Source: an uncultured Pseudomonadota bacterium (GTDB taxonomy: Bacteria > Pseudomonadota > Gammaproteobacteria > Burkholderiales > Burkholderiaceae). From it: DNA of 46,642 nucleotides. Shown here piece after piece: positions 8,059 through 16,351 of this stretch. The notes below the pieces were generated by a model. The model did not search any database. It saw only the letters and a list, made by a program, of their open reading frames with translations, and was not told the DNA's origin. The position numbers were made by a program, and so were the translations under genes. Each line of letters opens with the position of its first letter. Position 1 is the first letter of the stretch. The DNA lies in assembly GCA_946480245.1 (NCBI GenBank), contig CAMLIZ010000011.1, forward strand, positions 1 through 46,642, given 5' to 3'.

Positions 8059-9018
8059 TCAGGCCACCAGCACGCCCTGCTGCTGGTCGGACTGCTTCGG
8101 GATCGTGAGCACCTTCGTGCCCTGGATGAACGGGTCGGTCAGGCCGTTGGCCTTGGCGATCGCGGTCCACGCGGTGGCGTCGCCGTACTGCTGCTCGGCC
8201 ACCTGGAAGAGGTTGCCGCCGGCCACCGCCACAGTGTTCGAGGACGAGTTGATCGCGCCCAGGTTGGAACCCATGCGGCCCAGCACATTGCGCAGCTGGA
8301 CCAGGGTGGTGAGCTGGGTCATCGAGGTCACCTGCCCCGTGAGCGCCGCGGCGGCCTGCGCCACCGGCGTGTTGGGCAGCACGCCGCCGAACGTGCTCAC
8401 GTTGCGCACCGTGTTGCCCACGCTGGTGATCAGCACCTGCACCCGGGCCTGCACCGCCGCCAGCGGCGCCAGCACGCTGTTGATGGTGCTCTGCGCCGCA
8501 GTGGCGAACGACGACACGGCGCTGATCGCGCTGTTCAACGTGGTCATCAGTCCGGACAGCGTGGAGTCGCCGACGGCACCGGCCAGCGTGGTCGCTGCCG
8601 TCGAGTCGTCGCTGATCGCTTGGTCCACCGGCAGCACGCCGCTGCTGTTCAGCGGCGACGTCTGGTCGGCCACCACCTCGCAGGAGATGGTGTAGGGGAT
8701 CTGGTAGGCCCGCTGGAAGGTCGCCTGGAACTCCCGCACCACCACGAGGTAGCTGAAGGCGGACCACGTCAGCACCTGCTGCTGGCCGCCAGCGCGCAGC
8801 GCGTCGAGGGCGCGGGCGCGGTCCAGCGCGGAACTGCCCAGTAGGAGGCCGGACCACGCGAGCGGCCGGTCGGAGCGGCCCATCGCGTCGACCACGCGCG
8901 TGCCGCCGACCAGCTCGTGCACGTTCATCCGCTGGCTGCCGCCGAACGGGATCTCGGCCGGCACCTCCATAGCGCCGAACTGGAAATCGCCGAGGACAAG
9001 GGTCGTGTCGGGTCGCAT
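8059..9018 (-). CDS. LysM-type baseplate/tail protein (XkdP/gp53-like)
   Basis: A 319-residue protein. The N-terminal 110 residues (VPAEIPFGGSQRMNVHELVGGTRVVDAMG...) resemble the tail assembly proteins that precede hub genes. The middle (about 130-240) is Ala/Thr/Ser-rich and helical. The C-terminus has a LysM-like motif, with NLFQVAEQQYGDATAWTAIAKANGL followed by PFIQGTKVLTIPK. The start at ATG 9018 shares a base with the tape-measure stop (TGATG). LysM baseplate proteins in this position stabilise the hub-tube junction. Confidence 0.8.
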   Translation of the reverse strand: MRPDTTLVLGDFQFGAMEVPAEIPFGGSQRMNVHELVGGTRVVDAMGRSDRPLAWSGLLLGSSALDRARALDALRAGGQQQVLTWSAFSYLVVVREFQATFQRAYQIPYTISCEVVADQTSPLNSSGVLPVDQAISDDSTAATTLAGAVGDSTLSGLMTTLNSAISAVSSFATAAQSTINSVLAPLAAVQARVQVLITSVGNTVRNVSTFGGVLPNTPVAQAAAALTGQVTSMTQLTTLVQLRNVLGRMGSNLGAINSSSNTVAVAGGNLFQVAEQQYGDATAWTAIAKANGLTDPFIQGTKVLTIPKQSDQQQGVLVA

Positions 9019-10907
9019 CACCAAGCTCCCACGCCGCCGGCGGGCGTCAACTGCATGCGGCCATCGAAGCCGCTCGCGCCGGTCTGCGGGCGCCCTGCAG
9101 CGCGCGCCTGGTGGCCGCTGACGATCTCGCCCACCTTCCGGCCGTCCATGTTGAGCACCACGGGCGCCTGGCCGCTGCCGCCGGGCTTGCCGGCGACGAA
9201 GGGGCTGTCGCCCCACGGCCGGTTGATCCCGGGCACCGGCATGCCCATGCTGGCCCAGTACTCCCGCTGCGCGTGGCTGCCGGGCAGCTTCAGGCCGGTC
9301 TCGCCCGCCTCCACCCGCGCCATCGCCTCGGGCGTCAGCTTCACGCCCTCGCGGGAGCTGGCCTTGTGCCAGTCCCACAGCGCGGCGCCCAGCTCGAAGA
9401 CCTTCGTGGCGCCCCAGATCGCGGCCAGCGCCAGCGCGGCCTTCCCGAGCATCGTCAGGCCCCCGGCCGCCTCCAGCAGCTGAGCGCCCAGCGCCGTCCC
9501 CTTGGTGACCGTCAGCGCCAGGCCCAGCGCCTTGAAGCCGGCCGTGGCCAGGGTGAGCACGCCACCGACCGCGACGATGCCCGACAGCACGCCGAAGCCG
9601 ACCACCAGCATCTTCGTGAGGGTCGGGAACTGCCGGGTGAACGCGATCACGCCCTTCACCACCTCGGTGAGGCCCTGCACCGCCTTGATGGCGATCGGCA
9701 GCACCGTGTTGCCCAGCTCGCGCATCACGTCGCGCCATTTCGCGTGCAGCTCGATCTCCTTGCCGGCCAGCGTGTTGCGCGCCGCGGCGTCCAGATCGTT
9801 GATGCCCAGGGCGTTGCGGTTCGCTGCCGACTGCGTCTTCAGCGTCTCGCGCTGCTGGAAGATGCGCGACATCAGGCCCGCGCCCGTGCGGTTGCCCAGG
9901 ATCATCCCCAGTTCGCGGATCACGTCCTCTTCCGAGGTGATGCCCTTGGACGCGAACGCCGGCAGCAGCACATTCTCCAGCAGCGCGAGCTCGCCCTCCT
10001 TCTCCAGGATGCCCGAGCCGACGAACGCGCCGGGCAGAGCCTTCTTCAGCTTGCCCAACTGGTTGAACTGCACCTTCGACGGGTCGAGCAGGCCGAGCCG
10101 GAACAGCTCCTGCTGCGCCGTGATCGTGCCGCGCGCCTGCACGAGGTTCTGGTAGATGCTCATGGCCGCCGTGCCGTAGCGGCTGCCGCCGAACTCCTGG
10201 ATCAACGGCTCGGCGCCCAGGTAGAAGGCCTCGTTCGTGCGCCCCGACAGCGCGACGCCACCCGTCTTCAGCGCCTGCAGCAGCGCCGTTGAGTCGACGC
10301 GACCGCGGCTGCCGGCGATCACCTTCTGCACGAAGTCGGCCTGCGAAGCGAACTCGGCATCGCTGGACAGGCCGCGCCGGAACTCGATGACCTTCAGCAT
10401 GTCCATGAACTTGCGCTCGTTGGACTTGCCGGCTTCGGATCCGAAGACCGCCTCGTTGGCGAACTTCATCTTCGCCATGATGGGCGCGGCCATCTCGGCG
10501 TGGTGGATGTCCTTGAACACGGCCATGGCGTCAGCCACCAGCATCATGTTCTCGCGGGCGCTGGTGCCGAAGGTCCTCATGCCCACGGCGAACTTCTCGG
10601 CCTCCCGGTTGACCTTGTCGCCGAAGCCGAGCGACGCGAAGCGCGCCACTTCGGTCTGGAACTGCTTGGCCTCCTCCAGCGGGGCGCGGAACAGCGACAG
10701 ACCGAACGCGCCGGCACCAACGGCCAGGCCGCCCACCAGTCCCATCATCTTCAGCTTGCCTAGCTGCTTCTCGATGTCGCTCAGGTGGGCGTGCGTCTGC
10801 TGCGCCTGGCGGTTGAGCGCCGTGAACTGGCCGGCCAGCGCGACCAGGCCGCTGGACACCCCGTCCACCAGCTTGAGCCGGACGGCCACGCTGTATGCTT
10901 CGAACAT
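9018..10907 (-). CDS. Tape measure protein
   Basis: A 629-residue protein with the usual tape-measure plan. The N-terminus is helical and coiled (FEAYSVAVRLKLVDGVSSGLVALAGQF...), followed by a hydrophobic stretch near 55-75. A long helical body leads to two or three hydrophobic helices around 430-500 (MLVVGFGVLSGIVAVGGVLTLATAGF). Tape measures set tail length, and this length is moderate for the family. It follows the tail-assembly chaperone and the HK97-gp10-like gene and precedes the LysM baseplate gene. A 212-bp gap upstream holds a plus-strand gene. Confidence 0.85.
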   Translation of the reverse strand: MFEAYSVAVRLKLVDGVSSGLVALAGQFTALNRQAQQTHAHLSDIEKQLGKLKMMGLVGGLAVGAGAFGLSLFRAPLEEAKQFQTEVARFASLGFGDKVNREAEKFAVGMRTFGTSARENMMLVADAMAVFKDIHHAEMAAPIMAKMKFANEAVFGSEAGKSNERKFMDMLKVIEFRRGLSSDAEFASQADFVQKVIAGSRGRVDSTALLQALKTGGVALSGRTNEAFYLGAEPLIQEFGGSRYGTAAMSIYQNLVQARGTITAQQELFRLGLLDPSKVQFNQLGKLKKALPGAFVGSGILEKEGELALLENVLLPAFASKGITSEEDVIRELGMILGNRTGAGLMSRIFQQRETLKTQSAANRNALGINDLDAAARNTLAGKEIELHAKWRDVMRELGNTVLPIAIKAVQGLTEVVKGVIAFTRQFPTLTKMLVVGFGVLSGIVAVGGVLTLATAGFKALGLALTVTKGTALGAQLLEAAGGLTMLGKAALALAAIWGATKVFELGAALWDWHKASSREGVKLTPEAMARVEAGETGLKLPGSHAQREYWASMGMPVPGINRPWGDSPFVAGKPGGSGQAPVVLNMDGRKVGEIVSGHQARAAGRPQTGASGFDGRMQLTPAGGVGAW

Positions 10908-11130
10908 GTCCTCGTTCCTGTTCCGTGCGCACGAGTGGCTCGCCGACCGCGTGCAGTGGGTGCAATACCCGCGCGTGCGCCGGCTGGCGCCGCGGGCGCC
11001 GCTGTTCCGGCATCAGATGCCGTGGACCATGCGCGCGGTGCTGGTGCTGATCGGCGTGCCGCTGCTCGTCGGATGCGCGATCGCGCTGTTCTTCCTGGGC
11101 CTGCTGGCCTGGGCGGCGATCACGGCTTGA
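10906..11130 (+). CDS. Small membrane protein encoded against the tail operon
   Basis: A 74-residue plus-strand frame exactly filling the gap between the tape-measure start and the next tail gene. Its ATG shares the CATG palindrome with the tape-measure ATG, and it ends 11 bases into the convergent neighbour. The product has a charged, Arg/Trp-rich N-terminal half with HEWLADRVQWVQYP, then one strong transmembrane helix (about 45-73, AVLVLIGVPLLVGCAIALFFLGLLAW). It reads as a real protein while the minus strand here does not. No clear Shine-Dalgarno is visible. It could be a moron-type gene such as an exclusion factor; function unknown. Confidence 0.55.
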   Translation: MSSFLFRAHEWLADRVQWVQYPRVRRLAPRAPLFRHQMPWTMRAVLVLIGVPLLVGCAIALFFLGLLAWAAITA

Positions 11131-11626
11131 TGTCGCCGCCGAAGTAGCCGCCGTCCGGCACCACCTCGCCGCCGAGGATCCCCTCGACGATCGCCTGGCC
11201 AAGGATCTGCTGCACCTTCTCGCGGGTGCGCACCACCGCAGGCCCGAGCACCGGGCGCGGCGGCATCTTCGACGTGCCGAACTCGTGATAGACCAGCGTG
11301 GGGTCTGTCGAACCCACCACGCCCTCCTCCGGGCTCTCCACCTCGTGCTGGAAGCTGGCGTACAGGCCGCCGTGCCGCAGCAGCGGCGCGCCGAGCGGAG
11401 CGCCCAGCCGAGCCTTCTCGGCCTCGGTGCTCGGCGCCAGTGGCGCCCAGGCGGGAAACTCGCCCACCGCCGGCTGGTAGTGGCCGATCTCGCCCTTCGC
11501 CTCGTTCTCGATCACCAGGAGCGCCCGCTCCAGGCCTCGGCGCTGTGCGACCTGCACGCTGTGCTGCATCTGCACCAGGTGCAGCGCGAACAGCCCCAGG
11601 TCCTCGAACTCCTTCACCGCGCCCAT
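11120..11626 (-). CDS. Minor tail / virion morphogenesis protein (HK97 gp10-like)
   Basis: A 168-residue protein. The N-terminal helix (MGAVKEFEDLGLFALHLVQMQHSV) is followed by GRH-like basic segments, a YHEFGTSKMPPRPVLGPAV motif (about 115-135) and a C-terminal helix. The E-[FY]-G-T-x-x-[MI]-P-[PA]-R-P-F/V pattern is typical of the HK97-gp10 / virion morphogenesis family that completes the tail-neck joint. The start at ATG 11626 follows the stop of the frameshifted chaperone (TGATG). The frame upstream of this ATG belongs to the chaperone in another phase. Confidence 0.75.
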   Translation of the reverse strand: MGAVKEFEDLGLFALHLVQMQHSVQVAQRRGLERALLVIENEAKGEIGHYQPAVGEFPAWAPLAPSTEAEKARLGAPLGAPLLRHGGLYASFQHEVESPEEGVVGSTDPTLVYHEFGTSKMPPRPVLGPAVVRTREKVQQILGQAIVEGILGGEVVPDGGYFGGDIKP

Positions 11627-12164
11627 CACTGCTCCTTGAAGGCCATGGTGGTCCAGTCGAAGACGTTGCCCTCCATCTCGGAGAACACGATGCACCAGGC
11701 GGCGCGGGTCACATCGTCAATGCTGAAGGCCACGTCGAACGGGACGCCGTTGCGCACCAGCCAAAGGCACTCCCGGACCGGCGTGGCCTGCGCTAGTTTT
11801 TTAGCGCCGCCTTGTCCGCCGCCGGGTCGGCTGCACCGCCGAATGCGGCACGCACGCCCTCCAGCACGGCGTTGATGCCATCCTCGTCCAGCCGCTGGAT
11901 CAGCACCTCCACCTCGCTCTTGCGCGTGGGCGGGATGACCGCCTCGCCGTCGATCTCGGCCACGTAGATCAGCGGCAGCACCATCGCCACATAGGTCTCG
12001 TTCTTCGCGCTGTCACCCAGCGCCTCGATGAGGCGGTACTGCGCCAGCACGCCGGGCTTGCGCAGGGTGATGGAGCGGCCGCGCGCGTCGGCGACGGCGG
12101 TGCTGGCCGCGGCGGCCGCGATCAGCTGCTGGCTGGGCGTGTCGTTGAGGGTGACGGTGGTCAT
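11626..12164 (-). CDS. Tail-assembly chaperone, long form by -1 frameshift
   Basis: Two products are predicted. The 123-residue short form ends at TAG 11795-11793. Just before that stop the zero frame reads CTA AAA AAC, so the slippery heptamer A AAA AAC (11802-11796) is in correct phase. A -1 slip continues for 55 more sense codons (LAQATPVRECLWLVRNGVPF... to ...TTMAFKEQ) up to a TGA that overlaps the next ATG, giving 179 residues. The extension is good protein sequence with natural codon use. Paired short and long chaperones made by programmed slippage are the rule between tail tube and tape-measure genes (lambda gpG/gpGT). They coat the tape measure during tail assembly. Confidence 0.85.
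11793..12164 (-). CDS. Tail-assembly chaperone, short (zero-frame) form
   Basis: A 123-residue protein, rich in Ala in the first 30 residues, with ITLRKPGVLAQYRLIEALGDSAKNETYVAMVLPLIYVAEIDG as its core. This core resembles the gpG / gp24-type chaperones of siphoviruses and myoviruses. The segment VIPPTRKSEVEVLIQRLDEDG follows, and the end is AALKN at the slippery site. It lies directly downstream of the tail tube gene. It should be the abundant form, with the frameshifted product at lower amount. Confidence 0.85.
   Translation of the reverse strand: MTTVTLNDTPSQQLIAAAAASTAVADARGRSITLRKPGVLAQYRLIEALGDSAKNETYVAMVLPLIYVAEIDGEAVIPPTRKSEVEVLIQRLDEDGINAVLEGVRAAFGGAADPAADKAALKN
11796..11802 (-). 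promoter_or_regulatory. Programmed -1 ribosomal frameshift site
   Basis: A AAA AAC heptamer on the minus strand, one of the strongest bacterial slippery sequences. It stands one codon before the zero-frame TAG (11795-11793). The -1 frame is open for 55 codons beyond it and closed tightly against the next gene. No downstream stem-loop was verified; the following 40 bases are GC-rich and could fold. Confidence 0.8.
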
Positions 12165-12196
12165 CAGCGTCTTTCCGTGGATGGTGGCGGGTGGCG

Positions 12197-12628
12197 TCAG
12201 GCGATCTTGACGCGGCGGGAGGCGACGAAGCTCAGGCGCTGCTTGACGGTCTGGTCGCCGCGTTTGGCGCCAGCGTCGTCGAGCTTCAGCAGCACCTGCA
12301 GGTAGCGGTACTGCGACACCTGCCCGCTGGTCTCGGTGATCGTCTCGGTGAGCGTGGCCGGCTGCTCGTTGATGCCGGCGTAGTAGTTCGCCTCGAGCTG
12401 CGCGAAGTAGTCATCGACCGTGCTGTCCTGGCGCTCGATGTCGAAGCTGCCGCGCCAGCCGTCGAAGAACCGGGCGTGGCGGGTGATGCCGTCCAGGCCC
12501 TTGACCTTCACCTCGGCCATCTCGGGCGAGGACTGGAAGCCGGTGATGAGGTTGAGGTTCAGCGGGCCGCTGGCCGTCACGACCGTCAGCGTGCAGTCGC
12601 GGCCGACGGTGAAGTTGTTCACGGGCAT
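12197..12628 (-). CDS. Major tail tube protein
   Basis: A 143-residue protein matching the tail tube family in size and plan: VGRDCTLTVVTASGPLNLNLITGFQSSPEMAEVKVKGLDG, then HARFFDGWRGSFDIERQDSTVDDYFAQLEANYY, then beta-rich C-terminal strands ending in SFVASRRVKIA. Tube proteins stack as hexameric rings inside the sheath. It lies directly after the sheath gene and before the chaperone, the standard order in contractile tails. Confidence 0.85.
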   Translation of the reverse strand: MPVNNFTVGRDCTLTVVTASGPLNLNLITGFQSSPEMAEVKVKGLDGITRHARFFDGWRGSFDIERQDSTVDDYFAQLEANYYAGINEQPATLTETITETSGQVSQYRYLQVLLKLDDAGAKRGDQTVKQRLSFVASRRVKIA

Positions 12629-12655
12629 GGTGTGCTCCTACTCGGTGCCGCGCGC

Positions 12656-14191
12656 TCAGGCGAGCTGGGTCTGCTGCTTGTTGATCTGGACGCTGGTGCC
12701 GCCCTCGACGTTGATCAGGAACTTCTCGATCACCGCCAGGTACTTCACCTTCACGTCGGCCTGCATGTAGCCCAGCGCGACGCGCGACGACGGGTTGTTG
12801 TTCGCGTCGATCTGGACGCTGTAGGCCGCGCCACCGTTCGGGTCGCCGATCATTCCCTGCTGCTGCAGGTTGTCCAGGAACGCGCTGATGGTCGCCATCG
12901 CCTGCGTGCGCACCGTGGCGCTTTGCAACTGGCCGACGAACTTGCCCATCCCCGCATTCAGCGTGTAGGCGATGTAGTTCGTCATCCGCGTGTAGTTGTC
13001 CCCGTTCGTGACCGGGTTGGAGCTGCTGTTGTGGCCGAAGCGCGCGCCGAAGTAGCTGCCGCCCGGCACCGGGTTGGTGATCAGGTCGATGCCGGCGATT
13101 CCGAGCGTTTGCAGCTCGGCGGAGCTGTACTGCTGGTTGGCGTAGCTCTTCTGGGTGCCGACGATGCCCTGCAGCTGCTTGTTCAGCGAGCTGTTTTGCG
13201 GCGAGAGGTTGGACAGCAGGCCGGCGATGAAGCCCTGCGGGCTGACCAGGCGCAGCACGTTGTTGTAGGTGTCCAGCCAGTACACCCAGTCGCCGAACAG
13301 CAGCTTCGCGGCGTAGCTGTCGATGCCGGCCGTGCCCTTGGTGGTGACGGCGTTCGAGATGCTGTCGCCCGAGGGGCCGGTCATGATCATGTAGATGCCC
13401 TCGGACAGGCCGAAGGACACCTGCGTGCTCCAGGTGGTGGAGTCGTCACAGTCGGACAGCACCGCCAGGCTGGCACCGGTGTTGCGCAGCGCGTACATGC
13501 CCTTGCGCGGCACCGTGTCCTGGCCGATCAGCACCGAGCCGGTGATGGTGGTCGCGCCATCGGTGCCGCTGGCGAGCGTGTAGGTGGCGCTGGCAGGCGC
13601 CGTGGTGCCAGCGCCAGCCGTGGCCACGATGATCTGCGAGGGACCGCGCAGCGCGTTGGTGCCGTTGTTGATGGCTGCGGCGATCGCGACCCACAGCGCA
13701 TTGCCAGACAGGCCGGCGCCGATGTTGTCGAAGGCCTCCGGCACCAGGCCGGGCGCGGCCACCACCACCTTTTGCGTGTTGGCCTGCGAGCCCGGCGAGA
13801 CCGTCACCGAGATGTTGTTGCCGAAGCTGCCGGTGTACTTCGAGGTGAACGTGATGCAGTTCGTCAGCACCGCGACGCTGGCGGCCACGTCAGTACCGTC
13901 GGTGATGCGCACCACGCGGAAGTTGTTCGCGCCCTGCAGCACCGCGGCGGCCAGGGGCGTGCCCAGGTCGTACTTGCGGTTCTGGATCGGGCCGAAGATC
14001 GCCGCGTACTGCGCGACGTTGCCCACCACGGTGGGGCTGTTCACGGGGCCCCAGGTGGCCGTGCCGACGATGCCAAGCACGTTGGTCGGCACGCCGTTGA
14101 GGTACTGGGTCTGGGGCGGGACGATCTGGACGTAGAGGTCCGGGACCACCAGCGCGGTGGTGTTGATCTGGCCCTGCTGGGTCACTGGCAT
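12656..14191 (-). CDS. Tail sheath protein
   Basis: A 511-residue contractile sheath protein. The N-terminal region carries the typical VPDLYVQIVPPQTQYLNGVPTNVLGIVG segment, where the usual sheath fold begins. The C-terminal part has GARFGHNSSSNPVTNGDNYTRMTNYIAYTL and a final VKYLAVIEKFLINVEGG beta-strand region, as in Mu gp39-like sheaths. It would form the outer contractile helix around the tube. A short spacer separates it from the tube gene at 12197-12628. Confidence 0.9.
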   Translation of the reverse strand: MPVTQQGQINTTALVVPDLYVQIVPPQTQYLNGVPTNVLGIVGTATWGPVNSPTVVGNVAQYAAIFGPIQNRKYDLGTPLAAAVLQGANNFRVVRITDGTDVAASVAVLTNCITFTSKYTGSFGNNISVTVSPGSQANTQKVVVAAPGLVPEAFDNIGAGLSGNALWVAIAAAINNGTNALRGPSQIIVATAGAGTTAPASATYTLASGTDGATTITGSVLIGQDTVPRKGMYALRNTGASLAVLSDCDDSTTWSTQVSFGLSEGIYMIMTGPSGDSISNAVTTKGTAGIDSYAAKLLFGDWVYWLDTYNNVLRLVSPQGFIAGLLSNLSPQNSSLNKQLQGIVGTQKSYANQQYSSAELQTLGIAGIDLITNPVPGGSYFGARFGHNSSSNPVTNGDNYTRMTNYIAYTLNAGMGKFVGQLQSATVRTQAMATISAFLDNLQQQGMIGDPNGGAAYSVQIDANNNPSSRVALGYMQADVKVKYLAVIEKFLINVEGGTSVQINKQQTQLA

Positions 14192-14265
14192 GTCGGCCTC
14201 CTGGAAGCGCGAAAGCCGCCCGCAGGCGGCTCAGGTGATGACGGGGTGGCGGGCGCGCGGGGCGC

Positions 14266-14427
14266 TCAGTCCTTGGCGGCCTCGGCGGCCGCTTCGTCGG
14301 GCAGGTTCACTGCCACAACGTTGGCCGCGTTGTGCGAGTCGCGCAGCTCGGCGACCTTCTCCGGGTCGGTGATCTGGTCGCCCCGCTGGTAGTCGGCGAA
14401 GGCGTTGGTGACGACGAGAGCGAGCAT
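14266..14427 (-). CDS. Small DUF2635-like protein upstream of the sheath gene
   Basis: A 53-residue protein (MLALVVTNAFADYQRGDQITDPEKV...) ending in an Ala/Glu-rich tail. A small protein of this size with a DYQ-x-GD-x-I segment commonly sits immediately upstream of Mu-type sheath genes (the gp38/DUF2635 slot). The start at ATG 14427 gives a compact product; the longer upstream frame is shadow sequence of the neighbouring gene. Role in virions unknown. Confidence 0.6.
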   Translation of the reverse strand: MLALVVTNAFADYQRGDQITDPEKVAELRDSHNAANVVAVNLPDEAAAEAAKD

Positions 14428-14435
14428 CGCGGTCC

Positions 14436-15299
14436 TCACGAGGTGAAGGTGGTGATGGGTTGGTAGGGCAACACCCCGGAAGGTGCCGCGCTGACGTTGA
14501 GCTGGGCTTCGGTGATCTGCGTCTCGGTCTCGACCTGCAGCGTGCCGAACTCCACGGTGTAGAACAGGTCCCGCCGGTACAGGCGGTCCTTCTCGAGCTG
14601 GTCGGTCACCGGGCTGCTGCGGTACACCAGCCGGCCCGCGGAGCCGTCGGCCAGCGTGAGGAAGGTGGTCGCCGCCAGCACCGGGTCGATGGCCCTCACG
14701 ATCGCGTCGCGGTTGCCCGGCGAGTCGGCCCAGATGCCGATCTGGAACATGCGCTCCTGGCGCCGCACCTCGCGCACGCTGGTGCCGTTCACGCCGATGC
14801 GCGCCGCGTTGATGCGCGCCGAGCCGGGCAGCGTGATGACGGCGCCCGCGGCGCTGGTGCCGCCGATGTCGGCAGCGATCAGGGCTGCCAGCGCGGCCGC
14901 GATCGTGGCCAGCGTGTCGCTGACCTGCACCGGGTAGACGTAGGGCTTGCCGTTGGCGATCACGACCGCGTTGTGCGGGTTGTTCGCCGGCGGCACGCTG
15001 CCGCCCACGGTGATGGTCTGGCCGGCCACCGTGAGGGTCAGCGTCGGCGTGTTCACCGAGGCCTGCTTCCAGTCGGCCTGGTAGCGGGTGGTGTTCCGCT
15101 CCTCGGGCCGCGGGAAGATGTTCACGTGGCAGATGGGCGTGCCCGCGCGCAGGTCGACGTCGAGCTGGTCCGGCAGCGGCCACCCCTGGTACACCTTGAC
15201 GCCCACGCCGGCCGCAGAGGGCTGGCCGGTGCCGTTGGGGTACAGCGTGGCGCTGATCAGGTCGCGCAGCGCCGTCGCGACATCGGAGAGGTCGGCCAT
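14436..15299 (-). CDS. Tail terminator/completion-like structural protein
   Basis: A 287-residue protein. It begins with a helix (MADLSDVATALRDLISATLYP). A beta-rich middle includes TLTLTVAGQTITVGGSVPP and NGKPYVYPVQVSDTLATIAAALAALI, which looks like an inserted LysM- or Ig-like module. It ends with RRDLFYTVEFGTLQVETETQITEAQLNV, a pattern seen in tail-completion proteins. It lies between head-closure genes and the sheath. Start at ATG 15299 overlaps the upstream stop (TAATG). Family uncertain. Confidence 0.6.
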   Translation of the reverse strand: MADLSDVATALRDLISATLYPNGTGQPSAAGVGVKVYQGWPLPDQLDVDLRAGTPICHVNIFPRPEERNTTRYQADWKQASVNTPTLTLTVAGQTITVGGSVPPANNPHNAVVIANGKPYVYPVQVSDTLATIAAALAALIAADIGGTSAAGAVITLPGSARINAARIGVNGTSVREVRRQERMFQIGIWADSPGNRDAIVRAIDPVLAATTFLTLADGSAGRLVYRSSPVTDQLEKDRLYRRDLFYTVEFGTLQVETETQITEAQLNVSAAPSGVLPYQPITTFTS

Positions 15300-15952
15300 T
15301 ACGAATGCACCTCGTTGCCGCTGAGCCGCCAGCCCAGGTCGGTGAGCTCGGCCGAGTCCACGGCGTAGCGCCGGCCCATGTCGTCGGTCAGGATGTCGCC
15401 GGCCTGCAGGGTGATCGGCACCGAGGGCGGCAGCAGGATCTTCCAGCCCGCGTTCTTCACGCCGGCCGGCAGGCTCGCCGCCGCTTCCTTGCGGCCGCCC
15501 ATCAGGATCGACGCCGGCCACAGCGCGCCGGCAGTGCCGAGCACGTCCACGTCGTTCGCCTTCTGGATGCCGCCGTACCCGACCGCGCCGACGCTGGTCA
15601 CCGGCTGCTGGCGCGTGACGCGCAGGCTGCGGTTGCAGTCGATGCAGACGATCGGCAGCAGCGGCTGCTGCGCGGCGATGAAGAAAGTGGCGCCGTCGCT
15701 GACCCGCACCAGGTAGTCGCCCGGCAGCGTCTGGCGCGCGTCGAAGTCGCCGTACCAGACCGGATCACCGTACAGGTTGGGCGCGCGGTAGCTGCTGTCG
15801 CCGGCGTTGAACGCCGCCTTCAGCGTGGCCAGGAGGTTGCCCAGCGGCGCCGCGGCCGACAGCGGCCGGTACTGGCGGCAGTCCAGGCCGATGCGCAGCG
15901 CGGCCTTGCCGCGGCCGGCGTAGATCCGCTGCTGAATCGTCGCGCCGTCCAT
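15299..15952 (-). CDS. Head-tail joining region protein, function unknown
   Basis: A 217-residue protein with no signal peptide or membrane helix. Recognisable segments are QYRPLSAAAPLGNLLATLKAAFNAG and PVWYGDFDARQTLPGDYLVRVSDGATFFIAAQQPLLPIVCIDCNRSLRV, followed by LLPPSVPITLQAGDILTDDMGRRYAVDSAELTDLGWRLSGNEV. The last part looks like a small beta-barrel, such as those in head-closure proteins. It lies between the 128-residue protein at 15954-16340 and the tail-completion gene, and overlaps the latter by one base. I do not recognise the family. Confidence 0.65.
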   Translation of the reverse strand: MDGATIQQRIYAGRGKAALRIGLDCRQYRPLSAAAPLGNLLATLKAAFNAGDSSYRAPNLYGDPVWYGDFDARQTLPGDYLVRVSDGATFFIAAQQPLLPIVCIDCNRSLRVTRQQPVTSVGAVGYGGIQKANDVDVLGTAGALWPASILMGGRKEAAASLPAGVKNAGWKILLPPSVPITLQAGDILTDDMGRRYAVDSAELTDLGWRLSGNEVHS

Positions 15953-15953
15953 G

Positions 15954-16340
15954 TCACACCACCAGCTGCATGCCGCCGTTGCCGCCGCCCAGCTCGGGCC
16001 CGGGCGGCACGCCCAGGAACGCGCACAGCTTGCGGCGCCAGCTGCTGAACAGCCCTTCGCGGTCGGCCACCTCGCGCTTGTTGTGCTTCCACACCGCGGC
16101 CTCGTCGGTGTCGAGGTTGGCCGAGGCGGCCGGGATCGCGCTCTCCAGCGTGGCCAGGTTGGCCAGGAAGGTGGTGCGCACGACCGTCTCCTCCTCGGGG
16201 AGTAGGTTCGACAGCCGGTACTCCAGCGTGCCGTAGGACTGGAAGAAGCGATAGGACTGGAAGCTCGACGGGACGGCGCCATAGGCGGGGTACCCGCAGT
16301 AGCGCCGGATGTCGACCCGCTCCTGCGTGGTGAACGCCAT
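15954..16340 (-). CDS. Putative head-tail connector protein
   Basis: A 128-residue, mainly helical protein. Segments include TTQERVDIRRYCGYPAYG, an aromatic stretch FQSYRFFQSYGTLEYRLSNL and LATLESAIPAASANLDTDEAAVWKHNKREVADREGLFSSWRRKL. Small helical proteins in this slot usually form the adaptor ring under the portal. The start at ATG 16340 is preceded by a GGAGG-like run (GGGAGGCCGCC). Its stop lies one base before the next ATG. Confidence 0.65.
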   Translation of the reverse strand: MAFTTQERVDIRRYCGYPAYGAVPSSFQSYRFFQSYGTLEYRLSNLLPEEETVVRTTFLANLATLESAIPAASANLDTDEAAVWKHNKREVADREGLFSSWRRKLCAFLGVPPGPELGGGNGGMQLVV

Positions 16341-16351
16341 GGCGGCCTCCC

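Noticed and set aside
10531..11202. A minus-strand frame across the gap upstream of the tape measure
   Set aside because: Its product is Arg/Gln/Pro-rich and overlaps the tape measure in another phase; the plus-strand membrane protein fits the gap better.
12191..14392. A 733-codon plus-strand frame opposite the tail sheath and tube genes
   Set aside because: Antisense artefact of high GC content; sheath and tube genes on the minus strand are clear.
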